Shown: one piece after another, positions 46,936 to 57,116 of the stretch | How positions within the stretch are numbered: position 1 is the first letter of the stretch | How the letters are laid out: the number at the start of each line of letters is the position of its first letter | Origin: Desulfuromonadaceae bacterium | GTDB taxonomy: Bacteria; Desulfobacterota; Desulfuromonadia; Geobacterales; Pseudopelobacteraceae | Assembly (NCBI GenBank): GCA_028683855.1 | Contig: JAQUHA010000015.1 | Span: 1-64,000, forward strand | Length of the DNA: 64,000 bases | Direction of reading: 5' to 3' | The notes under the pieces: generated by a model | Databases searched by the model: none | What the model was told of the DNA's origin: nothing | The model's input: only the letters and a program-made list of their open reading frames with translations | Made by a program: the position numbers and the translations under genes

Positions 46936-46971
46936 TCTGATACGGATACCATTTCAGGTATCCGTATCAGA
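46936..46971. other. Perfect 15-bp hairpin between convergent genes
   Basis: TCTGATACGGATACC (46936-46950), a 6-base loop, and GGTATCCGTATCAGA (46957-46971). There is no immediate T tract on either strand, but it sits between two convergent stops and may end transcription in both directions. Confidence 0.7.
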
Positions 46972-47005
46972 GAGATAATTACCTTTTTCAGAGACAAGAC
47001 AGATA

Positions 47006-48796
47006 TTACCCGGTCATTGCAACAACCTCCTCGTAGGTTGTCACCCCTTCCAGCATCTTATTTATGGCAATTTCACGCAATGAAACAACTCCCTCTTTCC
47101 TGCCTACCTCAATTATGGCTGCAAGATCTACCGAACCCGACACCAGTGCTTTCATGCGCTCACTCATATCCATAATTTCAAACAAGCCACTACGCCCCTT
47201 ATATCCGGTACCTCGGCACTCCTTGCACCCCTGCCCTTCCCAAACAGCATACGACTGCTCAGGCAGCTGAAGATATTTACTTTCATCCTGTGTAAGTGTC
47301 CGTATTTTTTTACAGAACGGGCAAATTTTGCGGACCAGTCGCTGTGCAACAACGCCAAGTAGAGTAGCAGAAATAAGAAATGAAGGAACTCCCAAATCAA
47401 GAAGACGTATTATAGTAGAAGCCGAATCATTGGTATGAAGAGTGGAAAGGACAAGATGTCCAGTTAATGCCGCCTGCACGGCATTTTCTGCGGTTTCTCT
47501 ATCGCGAATTTCTCCGATCATAATAATATCTGGATCCTGACGGAGTATATTACGAAGAACAGTATCAAAACTGACACCGATTCCCTGCTGCACCCCTATC
47601 TGGTTGAACTCCTCCATAACCATCTCAATCGGATCCTCAACAGTCACTATGTTTACTTCGGGTGATGCTAAAGTCCTAAGTGATGAATAGAGGGTAGTCG
47701 TCTTACCGCTCCCTGTTGGACCTGTCACAAGAATGATTCCGTTGGGACGACGTAGAAAGGAGTTGTAAAGAGACATTTCACGAGGATAAAATCCCATGTT
47801 ATCTAGATCCTGCAGAAGAATATCAGGATCAAACACCCTTATTACAACCTTTTCTCCAAAAGCCACTGGAACTGTGGAAACGCGTAGTTCAATATCCTTA
47901 TTATTAAAATTCGTCTTTATACGTCCATCTTGAGGTCGCCTCTTTTCAGCAAGATCCATGCGTGACAACATCTTTATTCTGGAGACTATCGGTGCGTGAA
48001 GAGGTTTAGGGATAACATGGATATTGTGCATGACTCCGTCAATGCGGAAGCGTATCAACGAGGTCTCTCTCTTTGGTTCAATATGAATATCACTGGCGTG
48101 CTGATCAAAAGCATAATTGAGGAGAAAATCAACCGCAGAGACAACGTGCGTGTCTGTGCCTTCAATTTCCTGATGCCCTTTCAGTTTAAAAAACTGCTCA
48201 AGATTTCCTAAATCAACTGAGGTTGAAGCTTCAACTTCTGCTGCTACCACAGATGCACGAAAACCATAAAATTCACGTAAAATTTTAAGGATATCTGATT
48301 TAGAACTTAGAACACGTCTGATTTCAAGGCGCCTGGCTGTTGCTAATTCATTTATTATCGACTCGTTGAATGGGTCGGCAACTGCTACTGTTATGACACC
48401 ATTCTGTTCACCTACGGCAACTATCAGATTTTTTAATGCAAACGGGCGGGGGATGTGATCAGTTACAACTTGAAGATCAAGCTTGAGTGGATCTATTTTA
48501 AAATATTGAAGCCCGGTTGCAAGGGCAAGAGCCTCCGTTATCGCATCTTCTGTTAAAATTTGAGATGGAGAACCGTTTAATTCCAATTTGAACGAGGCGA
48601 GCACCTCCACAGGAGAGATATGCTCGACTCCGCCTGAAGCCCTTCGTGCTGTTCCGTCATGTAGATTTGAATAGAGGCGGGACTCCTGACTCTTTCCTTT
48701 GGCTAGAACATCACGTAACTGGTCGAATGATATCAGACCGCGACGTTCAAGAAGTTGAGCAAGATTTTCAATAGTAAGCATTTTTGGTTGTTGCAT
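47006..48796 (-). CDS. GspE/PilB-family secretion ATPase
   Basis: The 596-residue protein has an MshEN-type N-terminal region (about 1-190) and the GspE ATPase domain. Visible are Walker A G-P-T-G-S-G-K-T-T-T-L, the Asp box (I-T-V-E-D-P-I-E), Walker B I-I-M-I-G-E-I-R-D, the His box (L-S-T-L-H-T-N-D) and the four-Cys zinc site C-P-F-C-K and C-K-E-C-R. It drives type II secretion or pilus extension; the pil cluster at 5-11 kb has no motor gene, but this gene is far from it. AGGAA precedes the ATG. It is tightly joined to the small membrane protein upstream. Confidence 0.93.
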   Translation of the reverse strand: MQQPKMLTIENLAQLLERRGLISFDQLRDVLAKGKSQESRLYSNLHDGTARRASGGVEHISPVEVLASFKLELNGSPSQILTEDAITEALALATGLQYFKIDPLKLDLQVVTDHIPRPFALKNLIVAVGEQNGVITVAVADPFNESIINELATARRLEIRRVLSSKSDILKILREFYGFRASVVAAEVEASTSVDLGNLEQFFKLKGHQEIEGTDTHVVSAVDFLLNYAFDQHASDIHIEPKRETSLIRFRIDGVMHNIHVIPKPLHAPIVSRIKMLSRMDLAEKRRPQDGRIKTNFNNKDIELRVSTVPVAFGEKVVIRVFDPDILLQDLDNMGFYPREMSLYNSFLRRPNGIILVTGPTGSGKTTTLYSSLRTLASPEVNIVTVEDPIEMVMEEFNQIGVQQGIGVSFDTVLRNILRQDPDIIMIGEIRDRETAENAVQAALTGHLVLSTLHTNDSASTIIRLLDLGVPSFLISATLLGVVAQRLVRKICPFCKKIRTLTQDESKYLQLPEQSYAVWEGQGCKECRGTGYKGRSGLFEIMDMSERMKALVSGSVDLAAIIEVGRKEGVVSLREIAINKMLEGVTTYEEVVAMTG

Positions 48797-48804
48797 AATT
48801 CCTG

Positions 48805-49215
48805 TCAGTTGATCATTTTATTCTTCTTAAGGGCTTCATTTTTTTTAGATTCAATTCTTTTAGCAACTTCCGCAACCACCTGATCAGCCGTATAACCGGT
48901 CTTTGCAGTTATCTGAGCAAGAGCCTCCTGTTCAGATTTCAGAGCTTGACGAATGTTCTGGTCTCGAATAATAGATGAAGGTGAAGGGACATCACGATAG
49001 GCAATCATAGTAGACAAGAGGTTTCTGTACAACCTAAACAGCATCCATAAAACAACAAAAAGAGGTACAATATCGCTTGCCCAATAATCAAAGCTTCGTA
49101 GACGAACCATTTCACCTGCCAGTAAACCGGCAGAGGCAATGAGCAAGCCAAACGCATTGCCTATTACGCGATATTCTATATCATCAGGTATTTTCAACTC
49201 AACTGTCTTTGCCAC
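48805..49215 (-). CDS. Small membrane protein linked to GspE-type ATPase
   Basis: The 136-residue protein has two likely membrane helices (about residues 16-38 and 48-70), then a charged helical tail (about 85-136) rich in Glu, Lys and Ala. It ends 8 bp before the ATPase gene, so the two are probably one transcript. I do not recognise the family; it could be a membrane anchor or a partner of the ATPase. Confidence 0.75.
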   Translation of the reverse strand: MAKTVELKIPDDIEYRVIGNAFGLLIASAGLLAGEMVRLRSFDYWASDIVPLFVVLWMLFRLYRNLLSTMIAYRDVPSPSSIIRDQNIRQALKSEQEALAQITAKTGYTADQVVAEVAKRIESKKNEALKKNKMIN

Positions 49216-49390
49216 TTACAATCCTCATTTTTGATTACATAGACGGTTTCTTACCAATCGGCATATTTACATTTTTCTACAGTTTTTTTACGTTTAGGAT
49301 CAGCAATACATCCATTTCCAGCTTTAATCTGTTCCGGGTTCAGAGACAAAACCGGATGCTGTTGCAAATGATTGACCCCATTACAAAGCT

Positions 49391-49418
49391 TTGATACAGT
49401 ACCGGAAGTGATTATATC
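49391..49418 (+). promoter_or_regulatory. Sigma-70 promoter of the outer-membrane-like gene
   Basis: -35 TTGATA (49391-49396), a 16-bp spacer and -10 TATATC (49413-49418), about 18 bp before the ATG. Confidence 0.5.
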
Positions 49419-49436
49419 TCGGCGTTGGAGGAACAG

Positions 49437-50195
49437 ATGAAAAGGGCATTAATATATGGAGTTATTGCTGCACTGGTTACACTTTCCACTGTAAAGGCAG
49501 AGGCAACAGATATCAGTTTTATCAATGGCATAACAAAGGATGCATTCAAGAATTTGAGTAAAGAGGCTGGAGCGGCATTCGGTTACAGAAATATGGCTCC
49601 TGCTGAACCGCTTGGTATTACCGGTTTTGATATAGGTGCAGAGGTTTCAGGCATCAGTATTGATAGAAACAGCAGCCAATGGAGTTCCGCATTCAGGAGT
49701 GATGCACCTTCATATCTGGTTATTCCAAAACTCCGTGCAAGAAAAGGACTTCCACTCGGAATAGATATAGGAGCTTCATACTCAAGTGTTCCAAACAGTA
49801 ACATTAAGCTTATCGGTGCCGAAATAAGCAATGCAATTCTAGAGGGTTCACTCGCCACCCCCGCCGTTGGCGTAAGAGCAACCTATACCAGACTTACTGG
49901 AGTTAGTGATCTTGCGCTTCAAACTTATGGAGCTGATGCTTCCATCAGCAAAGGTTTCCTCTTTATAACCCCTTATTTCGGCGCCGGAATGATGCATATA
50001 AGTAGCGAAGCAAAGGGAACTTTAAAATCAGCGTCACTAAGAGAATATGGGATCAACCTCGGAAAAGAGGGTATTACTGTACCGCGTTATTTCGTTGGCC
50101 TGACAATTTCACCACTTCCATTAATATCCATTACTGCTGAAGCTGAATATGCAGTACGTCCGATTTACTCATTTAAAGCGGCTGTTAGTTTCTGA
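49437..50195 (+). CDS. Secreted, probably outer-membrane beta-barrel protein
   Basis: The 252-residue product has a signal peptide (M-K-R-A-L-I-Y-G-V..., cleavage near K-A-E-A). The mature part has alternating hydrophobic strands (V-G-V-R-A-T-Y-T-R-L, I-T-P-Y-F-G-A-G-M-M-H-I), and ends in a terminal Phe (A-V-S-F), as outer-membrane barrels do. GGAGGAACAG precedes the ATG at 49437; a TTG at 49425 is less likely. It is 2 bp before tadA. Function unknown. Confidence 0.82.
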   Translation: MKRALIYGVIAALVTLSTVKAEATDISFINGITKDAFKNLSKEAGAAFGYRNMAPAEPLGITGFDIGAEVSGISIDRNSSQWSSAFRSDAPSYLVIPKLRARKGLPLGIDIGASYSSVPNSNIKLIGAEISNAILEGSLATPAVGVRATYTRLTGVSDLALQTYGADASISKGFLFITPYFGAGMMHISSEAKGTLKSASLREYGINLGKEGITVPRYFVGLTISPLPLISITAEAEYAVRPIYSFKAAVSF

Positions 50196-50197
50196 CC

Positions 50198-50689
50198 TTG
50201 CCTGCTTCAACTCTGACAAATGATAGCGTGGAAGAGCGGTGGATGCGGAGTGCAGTTGCAGAAGCTGAAAAAGCAAGATTAAAAGACGAAGTTCCTATTG
50301 GCTCTGTTATCGTATATGAAGGGAAAATCATAGCAAGAGCCCACAACCTCCGTGAGACGACACAAAACCCTACAGGTCACGCAGAACTTTTAGCGATTAG
50401 AAAAGCCGCCAGGAAACTTGGTTCCTGGCGGCTTCTTAATACTGTTTTATATGTTACACTGGAACCATGTGTCATGTGTATGGGTGCTATCATACTAGCC
50501 CGTATACCAAAAGTCGTGTTTGGTTGCTACGATTCAAAAGGCGGGGCTGCCGGTTCTCTATACGACCTCTCAAACGATAAACGACTAAACCATACAGTTG
50601 AACTGACGCCTTGCGTTCTTGAATACGAGTGTTCTACACTGTTAAGCAATTTTTTTGCCGAGTTGCGCAAACGAAAAAAAAATAAATAA
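50198..50689 (+). CDS. tadA: tRNA-specific adenosine deaminase
   Basis: The enzyme makes inosine at the wobble position of tRNA-Arg. The zinc site is visible in G-H-A-E-L-L-A-I and P-C-V-M-C-M-G-A. The start is uncertain: a TTG at 50198 gives 163 residues, a GTG lies at 50228, and an ATG at 50243 has GGAAGAG upstream but cuts off the usual few residues before W-M. It abuts the convergent lysC stop with no gap. Its coding region holds a 13-bp perfect hairpin (50403-50434). Confidence 0.92.
   Translation: MPASTLTNDSVEERWMRSAVAEAEKARLKDEVPIGSVIVYEGKIIARAHNLRETTQNPTGHAELLAIRKAARKLGSWRLLNTVLYVTLEPCVMCMGAIILARIPKVVFGCYDSKGGAAGSLYDLSNDKRLNHTVELTPCVLEYECSTLLSNFFAELRKRKKNK
50403..50434 (-). terminator. 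Terminator-like hairpin for lysC inside tadA
   Basis: AAGCCGCCAGGAA (50403-50415) and TTCCTGGCGGCTT (50422-50434) form a perfect 13-bp GC-rich stem with a 6-base loop. On the minus strand it ends with TTTTCTAA, as a factor-independent terminator should; on the plus strand the tail is only TTCTTAAT. It lies about 256 bp past the lysC stop, antisense to tadA. Confidence 0.6.
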
Positions 50690-51904
50690 TCAACTTTCAA
50701 TAACAAATGTCTCATGCATTACTCTAACAGCAAGTTCAGTATACTTCTCATCTATTACAACAGATATTTTTATTTCGGATGTTGAGATCATCTGGATGTT
50801 GATTCCGTTCTTAGAAAGAGCACTGAACATCTGGGTTGCCACGCCAGCATGGCTACGCATTCCAAGCCCAACAATCGAAATCTTGCTTATATTCTCATCT
50901 GAAATAACTTCTTTTGCCTGAACCTCTTTGGCAACAGCATTGGTAATAAGAATAGCCTGTTTAAGATCCGCCTTTGTGACAGTAAAAGTAAAGTCTGTCA
51001 TACCATTGTCGCTTACGTTTTGAACAATCATATCAACCGATATAGCGGCATCGGAGAGTGGAGTCAGAATTTTAGCTGCAATACCAGGCTTATCCGGCAC
51101 TCCCTTGACAGCTATCTTTGCCTCATTCTTGTCGTATGCAACACCTGAAACTAAAATCCCTTCCATATCTTCATCCTCCCTGGTAACCATTGTACCGGTA
51201 TTTTCATTTAGGCTTGAACGGACATGCACGTCCACATTGTATTTCTTTGCAAACTCAACTGAGCGGATCTGAAGCACCTTGGCTCCAAGACTCGCAAGTT
51301 CCAGCATTTCGTCATAAGATATTTTCTCTATCTTACGGGCATCCCTACATAAATTAGGATCGGTAGTATATACGCCGTCAACATCAGTGTATATTTCACA
51401 AACGTCCGCTTTCATGGCTGCGGCAATAGCAACCGCTGATGTGTCAGAGCCGCCTCGCCCGAGAGTTGTTACATTACCTTTGGCATCAACTCCCTGGAAA
51501 CCTGCCAGGACAATGATAGTTCCCTCTTTCAGATCCGCACGGATATTTTTATCATCAATGCTTTCAATACGGGCTTTTGTAGCGGTTGTATCCGTTACAA
51601 TGGGAACTTGCCACCCCTGATAAGATTTTGCCTTGTACCCCTGTGACTTAAGATACATCGAGAGCAGACCTATAGTGACCTGTTCACCGGTTGCCACCAA
51701 AACGTCATATTCGCGCCCGTCAGGTATCTCACACATTTCGTTGGCAAGAGCTACCAGTTTGTTGGTTTCGCCAGACATAGCAGACACTACAACAATTACA
51801 TCGTTTCCAGCGTCATACGTCTTAATTATCCGCTTGGCAACATTTTTGATTCGATCGGGAGTCCCAACCGATGTACCTCCGTATTTTTGTACTACTAGTG
51901 CCAT
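50690..51904 (-). CDS. lysC: Aspartate kinase
   Basis: The 404-residue enzyme phosphorylates aspartate for lysine, threonine and methionine synthesis. It has V-Q-K-Y-G-G-T-S-V-G at the start, L-G-R-G-G-S-D-T-S-A-V-A, and two C-terminal ACT domains (about 270-404) that usually bind feedback amino acids. This is the monofunctional form. GGAGAG precedes the ATG. Its stop codon abuts the convergent tadA stop. Confidence 0.97.
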   Translation of the reverse strand: MALVVQKYGGTSVGTPDRIKNVAKRIIKTYDAGNDVIVVVSAMSGETNKLVALANEMCEIPDGREYDVLVATGEQVTIGLLSMYLKSQGYKAKSYQGWQVPIVTDTTATKARIESIDDKNIRADLKEGTIIVLAGFQGVDAKGNVTTLGRGGSDTSAVAIAAAMKADVCEIYTDVDGVYTTDPNLCRDARKIEKISYDEMLELASLGAKVLQIRSVEFAKKYNVDVHVRSSLNENTGTMVTREDEDMEGILVSGVAYDKNEAKIAVKGVPDKPGIAAKILTPLSDAAISVDMIVQNVSDNGMTDFTFTVTKADLKQAILITNAVAKEVQAKEVISDENISKISIVGLGMRSHAGVATQMFSALSKNGINIQMISTSEIKISVVIDEKYTELAVRVMHETFVIES

Positions 51905-51994
51905 ACTTCTCTCCTTGAAGGGAAATTTGCGACAGATTATAATATATGAGATGTTGCTCTATAGCAGATAAGCTGGTTTCCGGTCAAAGTTTTT

Positions 51995-52474
51995 TTAAGG
52001 ATTATATTTTTTCACGAGTGCATCGACAACTTTTTCTGAGTTTTCTCCGGAACTGCTCAAAGAAATAATACGACGGTTTTCGTCCAGATATTTAAACTTC
52101 ATCGTAAGAACGTCTGAAGGCAACATTTCAGTCAAACGCTCTGACCACTCAACAACGGAAATGCCGTCCCCGTAAAAATACTCTTCAAAACCGAGTTCGT
52201 TAACATCATCATCACCAGTCAGGCGATAAAAATCAAAATGATAAACTGGAATAGCTGCAGAATAACTGTTCATAATTGCATAAGTAGGACTCGAAACCAG
52301 ATGTGCGCTTTGAGGGGCAATAGCAGAGACAAGACCACGAGTAAAGCAGGTTTTCCCCCCCCCAAGATCACCACGTAATGCGATAAAAAATCCTGGACTC
52401 AAAAGTGCAGCTATGAATATCCCAAGCTCTTCTGTTTCTGCCGGCGAGGCAGTTGTAATCCGCAGAGTGGACAC
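51995..52474 (-). CDS. tsaE: tRNA threonylcarbamoyladenosine biosynthesis ATPase TsaE
   Basis: The 159-residue P-loop protein has Walker A R-G-D-L-G-G-G-K-T-C-F-T-R-G-L and the conserved V-S-S-P-T-Y-A-I, Y-H-F-D-F-Y-R-L and V-V-E-W-S-E-R. It works with TsaB/D in making t6A37 in tRNA. The start is a GTG at 52474, with no clear ribosome site, 1 bp after the CBS gene's stop, so coupled translation is likely. Confidence 0.94.
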   Translation of the reverse strand: MSTLRITTASPAETEELGIFIAALLSPGFFIALRGDLGGGKTCFTRGLVSAIAPQSAHLVSSPTYAIMNSYSAAIPVYHFDFYRLTGDDDVNELGFEEYFYGDGISVVEWSERLTEMLPSDVLTMKFKYLDENRRIISLSSSGENSEKVVDALVKKYNP

Positions 52475-52475
52475 A

Positions 52476-52925
52476 CTAACGATTCATTGATCGGATTATA
52501 TCAATTCTAGACACAATCCCAATTAATTTTTTACCCTCTACAACAGGGAGGGCGTGCAGTTTTCTGCTACTCATAACTTCTGCGGCGGTACTTACCAAAT
52601 CAGAAGCAGATACCGTAACAACATCTGTGGAAGCAAGCTCTGATGCAGTTTGTGCAGTTATCTTGTTCAATTCCCGCTGTAAAGCCCCCTCTCCTTCAAT
52701 TGGAATAACCCAGTCAAAAATAGAAATAACTGTTGGAATATGAAGCGGTCTATCCTGCTCAACCAGATCAGACGCCGTGACAATTCCTGTAAGATTTCCT
52801 GCTTCATCAACTACCGGCAATGTTCCAAAACGCATGGAATCGAATATATCTGCCATTTCTCGCACAGTTGTAGTTTCCTTTATTGAAACTACTTTACTTG
52901 TCATAATATCTGCAACTTTCAGCAT
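52476..52925 (-). CDS. Tandem CBS-domain protein
   Basis: The 149-residue protein is two CBS domains (about 3-60 and 85-145): V-A-D-I-M-T-S-K-V-V-S-I, L-P-V-V-D-E-A-G-N-L-T-G-I-V-T, S-R-K-L-H-A-L-P-V-V-E and L-I-G-I-V-S-R-I-D-I-I. Such proteins bind adenosine nucleotides and act as energy sensors; the ligand is not known here. AAAGGAGA precedes the ATG. It lies between nnr and tsaE genes. Confidence 0.9.
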   Translation of the reverse strand: MLKVADIMTSKVVSIKETTTVREMADIFDSMRFGTLPVVDEAGNLTGIVTASDLVEQDRPLHIPTVISIFDWVIPIEGEGALQRELNKITAQTASELASTDVVTVSASDLVSTAAEVMSSRKLHALPVVEGKKLIGIVSRIDIIRSMNR

Positions 52926-52962
52926 GGCATTTCTCCTTTTTCAAACTGCCCGTTTATGAAAA

Positions 52963-54543
52963 TTAAAGTTCACCGAACATTTTGAGATTCGTGAGCAGTG
53001 TGTTTTTCAACAATTTATTGTACGCATACGGAAGTTGTTCAAGTACATCTGACGCTGTTATACCAATTTCACCTTTTTCTTCAGCAATCATATCTGCAGC
53101 GAATCCATGAAGAAACACACCTAGACAGCAGGCTTCCCAGGCTACATACCCCTGCCCTAAAAGCGAAACAATAATTCCTGTAAGCACATCACCCATTCCA
53201 CCAGTTGCCATACCTGGATTGCCGCTACCATTAATGGCAGCAACCCCATCAGGGGAGGCAATAACGGTTCGTGCACCTTTTAAAACCAGATAAACTGCAT
53301 ATTTACGAGCAAATTCCTGAGCAACTGAAATTCTAATTGCCTCCACATCAGGGATTGAAGCTCCAAGCAGCCGGGACATTTCACCAGGATGTGGGGTCAG
53401 AATCAAATTGGCAGTTTTTTTCCGTTTTAAAACTGTTATATCTTCCGCAAGAGCGTTTAGCCCGTCAGCGTCTATGACCATCGGCATATCAAATGTTTCT
53501 ACAATATTCTGAACAAGAGCGTATGTTCCAGGGCGACGATCCAGACCTGGACCAATTGCTACAGCATCTTTTCCAACAATCAGCTTTTCAATCGCAGGAA
53601 AGGCGCTATTTGTAAGATGTCCACTTCCGGAATCAGGAAGAGGCATCGTCATTGCTTCCGTTGTCTTGACTTCAAGAATTGAGTTTAAGCTTTCTGGAAC
53701 TGCAAGTGTAACGAGACCTGAACCTGCTCTTACTGCACTATTGGCAGAGAGAGCTGCTGCTCCGGTTTTTCCAACAGAACCGGCAATAAGGAGAATGTGT
53801 CCGAAATCCCCCTTATGAGCGAGGCGATCCCTTCGATGAAGTTTCTGGCGCATTGTATCAGCATTTAGAAAATCATAGCCCAAAGCGGTTTTCATCAGTT
53901 CAGACGGAATCCCTATATCTGCAACGACCAACCGTCCCGTATGCTCTGCGCCGGGGTAAAGAACATGGCCCAGCTTTGCGAAGGCAAAAGTAACTGTTAT
54001 ATAAGCCCTTACGGCATCTCCAAGAACTCTTCCAGTTGTGCCGTGAATCCCTGATGGAATATCGACAGACACAACCGGACGACCTGAGGCGTTAACAAGG
54101 TCAATGGCTTCCAGATAAACATTACTGACATCCCTGCGTAGACCAGTACCCAGCAACGCATCGATTATTACATCCGCGTGAAAAATTTCCTCCATATGTA
54201 GAGCAGACAGCTGCCCCTCATGAGTACAGTAATTTATAGTTGAATCGGCGAGTTTTGCAATATTTGCAGCGGCATCTCCTCTAATATCCTCTCTATCGGC
54301 AAGTATAATTGTCTTGACACTCCACCCTTTTTGGCTGAGCAGACGTGCGATTACAAACCCGTCACCGCCGTTGTTCCCCTTCCCTGCCATAACAACAGCT
54401 CGCCCCTTCAACCCAAACTCGGCAATAATCTCTTCAACACAACTGGAACCGGCTGATTCCATCAACTTAATTCCCGACAGACCATATTCACAGATAGCCT
54501 GACGATCTATTTCCTGCATTGTATGTGAAGTAACAACTCTCAT
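52963..54543 (-). CDS. nnr: Bifunctional NAD(P)HX epimerase/dehydratase
   Basis: The 526-residue protein repairs hydrated NAD(P)H. The N-terminal epimerase domain (about 1-215) has [14 protein letters not shown] and V-D-I-P-S-G-I. The C-terminal kinase-fold dehydratase domain (about 230-510) has [24 protein letters not shown] and [11 protein letters not shown]. Its ATG overlaps the acpS stop by 4 bp. Confidence 0.96.
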   Translation of the reverse strand: MRVVTSHTMQEIDRQAICEYGLSGIKLMESAGSSCVEEIIAEFGLKGRAVVMAGKGNNGGDGFVIARLLSQKGWSVKTIILADREDIRGDAAANIAKLADSTINYCTHEGQLSALHMEEIFHADVIIDALLGTGLRRDVSNVYLEAIDLVNASGRPVVSVDIPSGIHGTTGRVLGDAVRAYITVTFAFAKLGHVLYPGAEHTGRLVVADIGIPSELMKTALGYDFLNADTMRQKLHRRDRLAHKGDFGHILLIAGSVGKTGAAALSANSAVRAGSGLVTLAVPESLNSILEVKTTEAMTMPLPDSGSGHLTNSAFPAIEKLIVGKDAVAIGPGLDRRPGTYALVQNIVETFDMPMVIDADGLNALAEDITVLKRKKTANLILTPHPGEMSRLLGASIPDVEAIRISVAQEFARKYAVYLVLKGARTVIASPDGVAAINGSGNPGMATGGMGDVLTGIIVSLLGQGYVAWEACCLGVFLHGFAADMIAEEKGEIGITASDVLEQLPYAYNKLLKNTLLTNLKMFGEL

Positions 54544-54923
54544 GGACTTGACTCCAGAACAACCATAGCTATAGCATTGCCACTGTCATGCGACATAGTC
54601 AGATGGATTTTAGTCAGCATTTTGAGCTGAAACTGCTCCTTAGCCTTTCCTGATAATTTCATTTCCGGCTTCCCCATAGAATCATTAAATACTTCCATAT
54701 CATGCCATGAAATACCATCTCTAAGACCTGTACCAAGCGCTTTTAGAAAAGCTTCCTTTGCAGCAAATCTTGCTGAAAGACAGGAAGCGGCATCTTTTCT
54801 GTTGTCACAATGGGATCGCTCGGTTAGTGAAAAAAGCCTGCATATTATGGCTGAATTGCCACTATCCAGAAACTTCTGAAACCTCCCGACTGCAACTATG
54901 TCACTTCCAATTCCATATATCAT
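54540..54923 (-). CDS. acpS: Holo-ACP synthase
   Basis: The 127-residue enzyme loads phosphopantetheine onto ACP. Motifs are [12 protein letters not shown] near the start and [14 protein letters not shown]. The C-terminal [13 protein letters not shown] completes the active site. It overlaps pdxJ and the nnr gene by 4 bp each, giving a tight pdxJ-acpS-nnr set. Confidence 0.96.
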   Translation of the reverse strand: MIYGIGSDIVAVGRFQKFLDSGNSAIICRLFSLTERSHCDNRKDAASCLSARFAAKEAFLKALGTGLRDGISWHDMEVFNDSMGKPEMKLSGKAKEQFQLKMLTKIHLTMSHDSGNAIAMVVLESSP

Positions 54924-55639
54924 GCGTATTTAAGAAGCTCCACCATATCACGCACAGCGCGGTCTAAGCCTACAAACATAGACCTTGCGACTATTGAATG
55001 TCCTATATTGTACTCTTCAATTCCGCCAAGTGCGGTTACAGCCTTAATGTTACTATAGTTAAGACCGTGACCGGCATTTACACCCATACCAACTTTGCGA
55101 GCAAGTTTTATTGCTGTGTCTATATGTTCGAGTTCATGCTGCTTTTCATCCCAGAAGAGTGCCTCGGAATATGCACCCGTATGAATCTCAATGTAATCCG
55201 CATCACTCTTTTTTGCAGCTTTAATCTGTTCCTGTTGAGGGTCTACAAAAAGACTGACAACTATTCCACCGTCTTTAAGCCTCTTAACCGTATCTGTTAT
55301 CAACTTAAGATTTACAATTACATCCAGTCCACCTTCCGTTGTCAACTCCTGTCTTTTCTCCGGAACCAGAGTAACCTGCTCCGGCTTAATCTGTAGGGCA
55401 ATTCGCACCATCTCCTGGGTCGCAGCCATTTCAAGATTAATCTTTGTTTTAACTGTTTGACGCAGAATTTCCAGGTCTCGATCCTGAATATGCCTACGAT
55501 CTTCACGTAAATGTACGGTTATACATTCCGCTCCTGCCATTTCACCAATTGCAGCCGCTGTAACCGGATCAGGTTCACTCCCGCCACGCGCCTGCCTGAC
55601 AGTAGCAATATGATCAACATTTAAACCCAGTTTAGCCAT
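54920..55639 (-). CDS. pdxJ: Pyridoxine 5'-phosphate synthase
   Basis: The 239-residue TIM-barrel enzyme closes the pyridine ring of vitamin B6. The sequence begins [16 protein letters not shown] and continues with [19 protein letters not shown] and V-N-A-G-H-G-L-N-Y. The ATG at 55639 has GGGGAG upstream and shares one base with the glmM stop; a GTG one codon earlier is also open. Confidence 0.97.
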   Translation of the reverse strand: MAKLGLNVDHIATVRQARGGSEPDPVTAAAIGEMAGAECITVHLREDRRHIQDRDLEILRQTVKTKINLEMAATQEMVRIALQIKPEQVTLVPEKRQELTTEGGLDVIVNLKLITDTVKRLKDGGIVVSLFVDPQQEQIKAAKKSDADYIEIHTGAYSEALFWDEKQHELEHIDTAIKLARKVGMGVNAGHGLNYSNIKAVTALGGIEEYNIGHSIVARSMFVGLDRAVRDMVELLKYA

Positions 55640-56997
55640 CACTTCTCCCCAATATTTTTTTTCACAAGGTCACATATTTCATTTGCCCACGCAGTAATTT
55701 CATATTTGTCCTGCCCTTCGATCATAACTCTCAAAAGTGGCTCTGTCCCTGAGTAACGTATCAAAACACGCCCTTCGTTACCGAGACTCTTTTCAACATC
55801 AGCAATTTTGGCAGAGACATCTTTCAAAGTGGAAATATCACACTTCTCTCGTACCCGCGTGTTGCAGAGCACCTGTGGCAAAGGTATCATTATCTCAGCC
55901 AGTTCTGAGAGCTGCTTCCCCTGTCGACGCATAACTGCAAGCAGTTTTAAAGCGGAAAGAATCCCGTCACCGGTAGTACAGTAATCCAGAAAAATCATAT
56001 GTCCAGACTGTTCACCACCGAGATTGTACCCACCTTTACGCATCGCTTCAACCACATAACGGTCACCTACATCGGTCTTGACTATTTTGCCACCTACCTT
56101 GCGCAACGCGATATCGAGCCCCATGTTGCTCATAACTGTTGCTACAAGAGTCTTTTTCAGAAGCAGCTTACGCTTCAACATATCTGTAGCGCAAATCGCC
56201 ATAATATGATCACCGTCAACTTCGTTTCCAAATTCATCGCAGACAATTACTCTATCGGCATCTCCATCAAGAGCAATACCGATATCAGCACGATGCTCCT
56301 TGACTGCTTCGCTTATTACTTTCGGATAAGTAGAGCCACATCCAGCGTTTATATTAGTCCCGTTGGGTTTATTACCTAATACTACAACCTCTGCACCCAA
56401 CTCTTCAAAAACAGCAGGAGCAACTTTGTAAGCGGCTCCATTTGCACAATCAAGAACTATCTTCATGCCGGAAAGATCCATTTCCTTTGGAAAAGTGTTC
56501 TTAAGAAAGACTATATATCGACCAGCGGCATCTTCTATGCGGTAAGCCTTACCAACCTCTGTAGCAGTAGGACGAAGAGCATCAATCTTGTTTGAGGCTA
56601 TCAGTTTTTCAATTTTAATTTCTACTTCGTCCGGCAATTTGAAACCATCTGCAGAGAAAAACTTTATACCATTATCCTGGAAAGCATTATGAGATGCAGA
56701 GATTACCACCCCCGCATCAGCCCGCATTGAGGAGGTAATATTTGCAATTCCAGGGGTAGGCAAAGGACCGACCTGAAGAACATCTACACCCATAGAACAA
56801 ATCCCGGCTACAAGGGCATTTTCAAGCATATAACCGGAAAGGCGTGTATCTTTTCCTATAACTATGCGATGCCTATGTTTGTTACTCCCCTTAAAGATAT
56901 AAGCCGCTGCACGTCCGAGCTGCATAGCCATCTCAGCAGTCATTGGATATACATTTGCCACACCACGCACTCCATCAGTACCGAAAAGTTTTTTCAT
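55639..56997 (-). CDS. glmM: Phosphoglucosamine mutase
   Basis: The 452-residue enzyme isomerises glucosamine-6-phosphate for cell-wall precursors. The active Ser is in [14 protein letters not shown], the metal loop is D-G-D-A-D-R-V, and the sugar loop is G-G-E-Q-S-G-H. It begins [14 protein letters not shown] precedes the ATG. It follows cdaA, a neighbour pair also known in Firmicutes, where the two proteins interact. Confidence 0.97.
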   Translation of the reverse strand: MKKLFGTDGVRGVANVYPMTAEMAMQLGRAAAYIFKGSNKHRHRIVIGKDTRLSGYMLENALVAGICSMGVDVLQVGPLPTPGIANITSSMRADAGVVISASHNAFQDNGIKFFSADGFKLPDEVEIKIEKLIASNKIDALRPTATEVGKAYRIEDAAGRYIVFLKNTFPKEMDLSGMKIVLDCANGAAYKVAPAVFEELGAEVVVLGNKPNGTNINAGCGSTYPKVISEAVKEHRADIGIALDGDADRVIVCDEFGNEVDGDHIMAICATDMLKRKLLLKKTLVATVMSNMGLDIALRKVGGKIVKTDVGDRYVVEAMRKGGYNLGGEQSGHMIFLDYCTTGDGILSALKLLAVMRRQGKQLSELAEIMIPLPQVLCNTRVREKCDISTLKDVSAKIADVEKSLGNEGRVLIRYSGTEPLLRVMIEGQDKYEITAWANEICDLVKKNIGEK

Positions 56998-57116
56998 TAT
57001 AAAAAATCTCCCTGTTATAAAAAATGAGCATTATCGGAAACCAGACCGAATCCGGTATGAGTCTCGTAATTACGGATCTAATATTACTTCATGAATAAAA
57101 GGTATTGCTTTATTTT

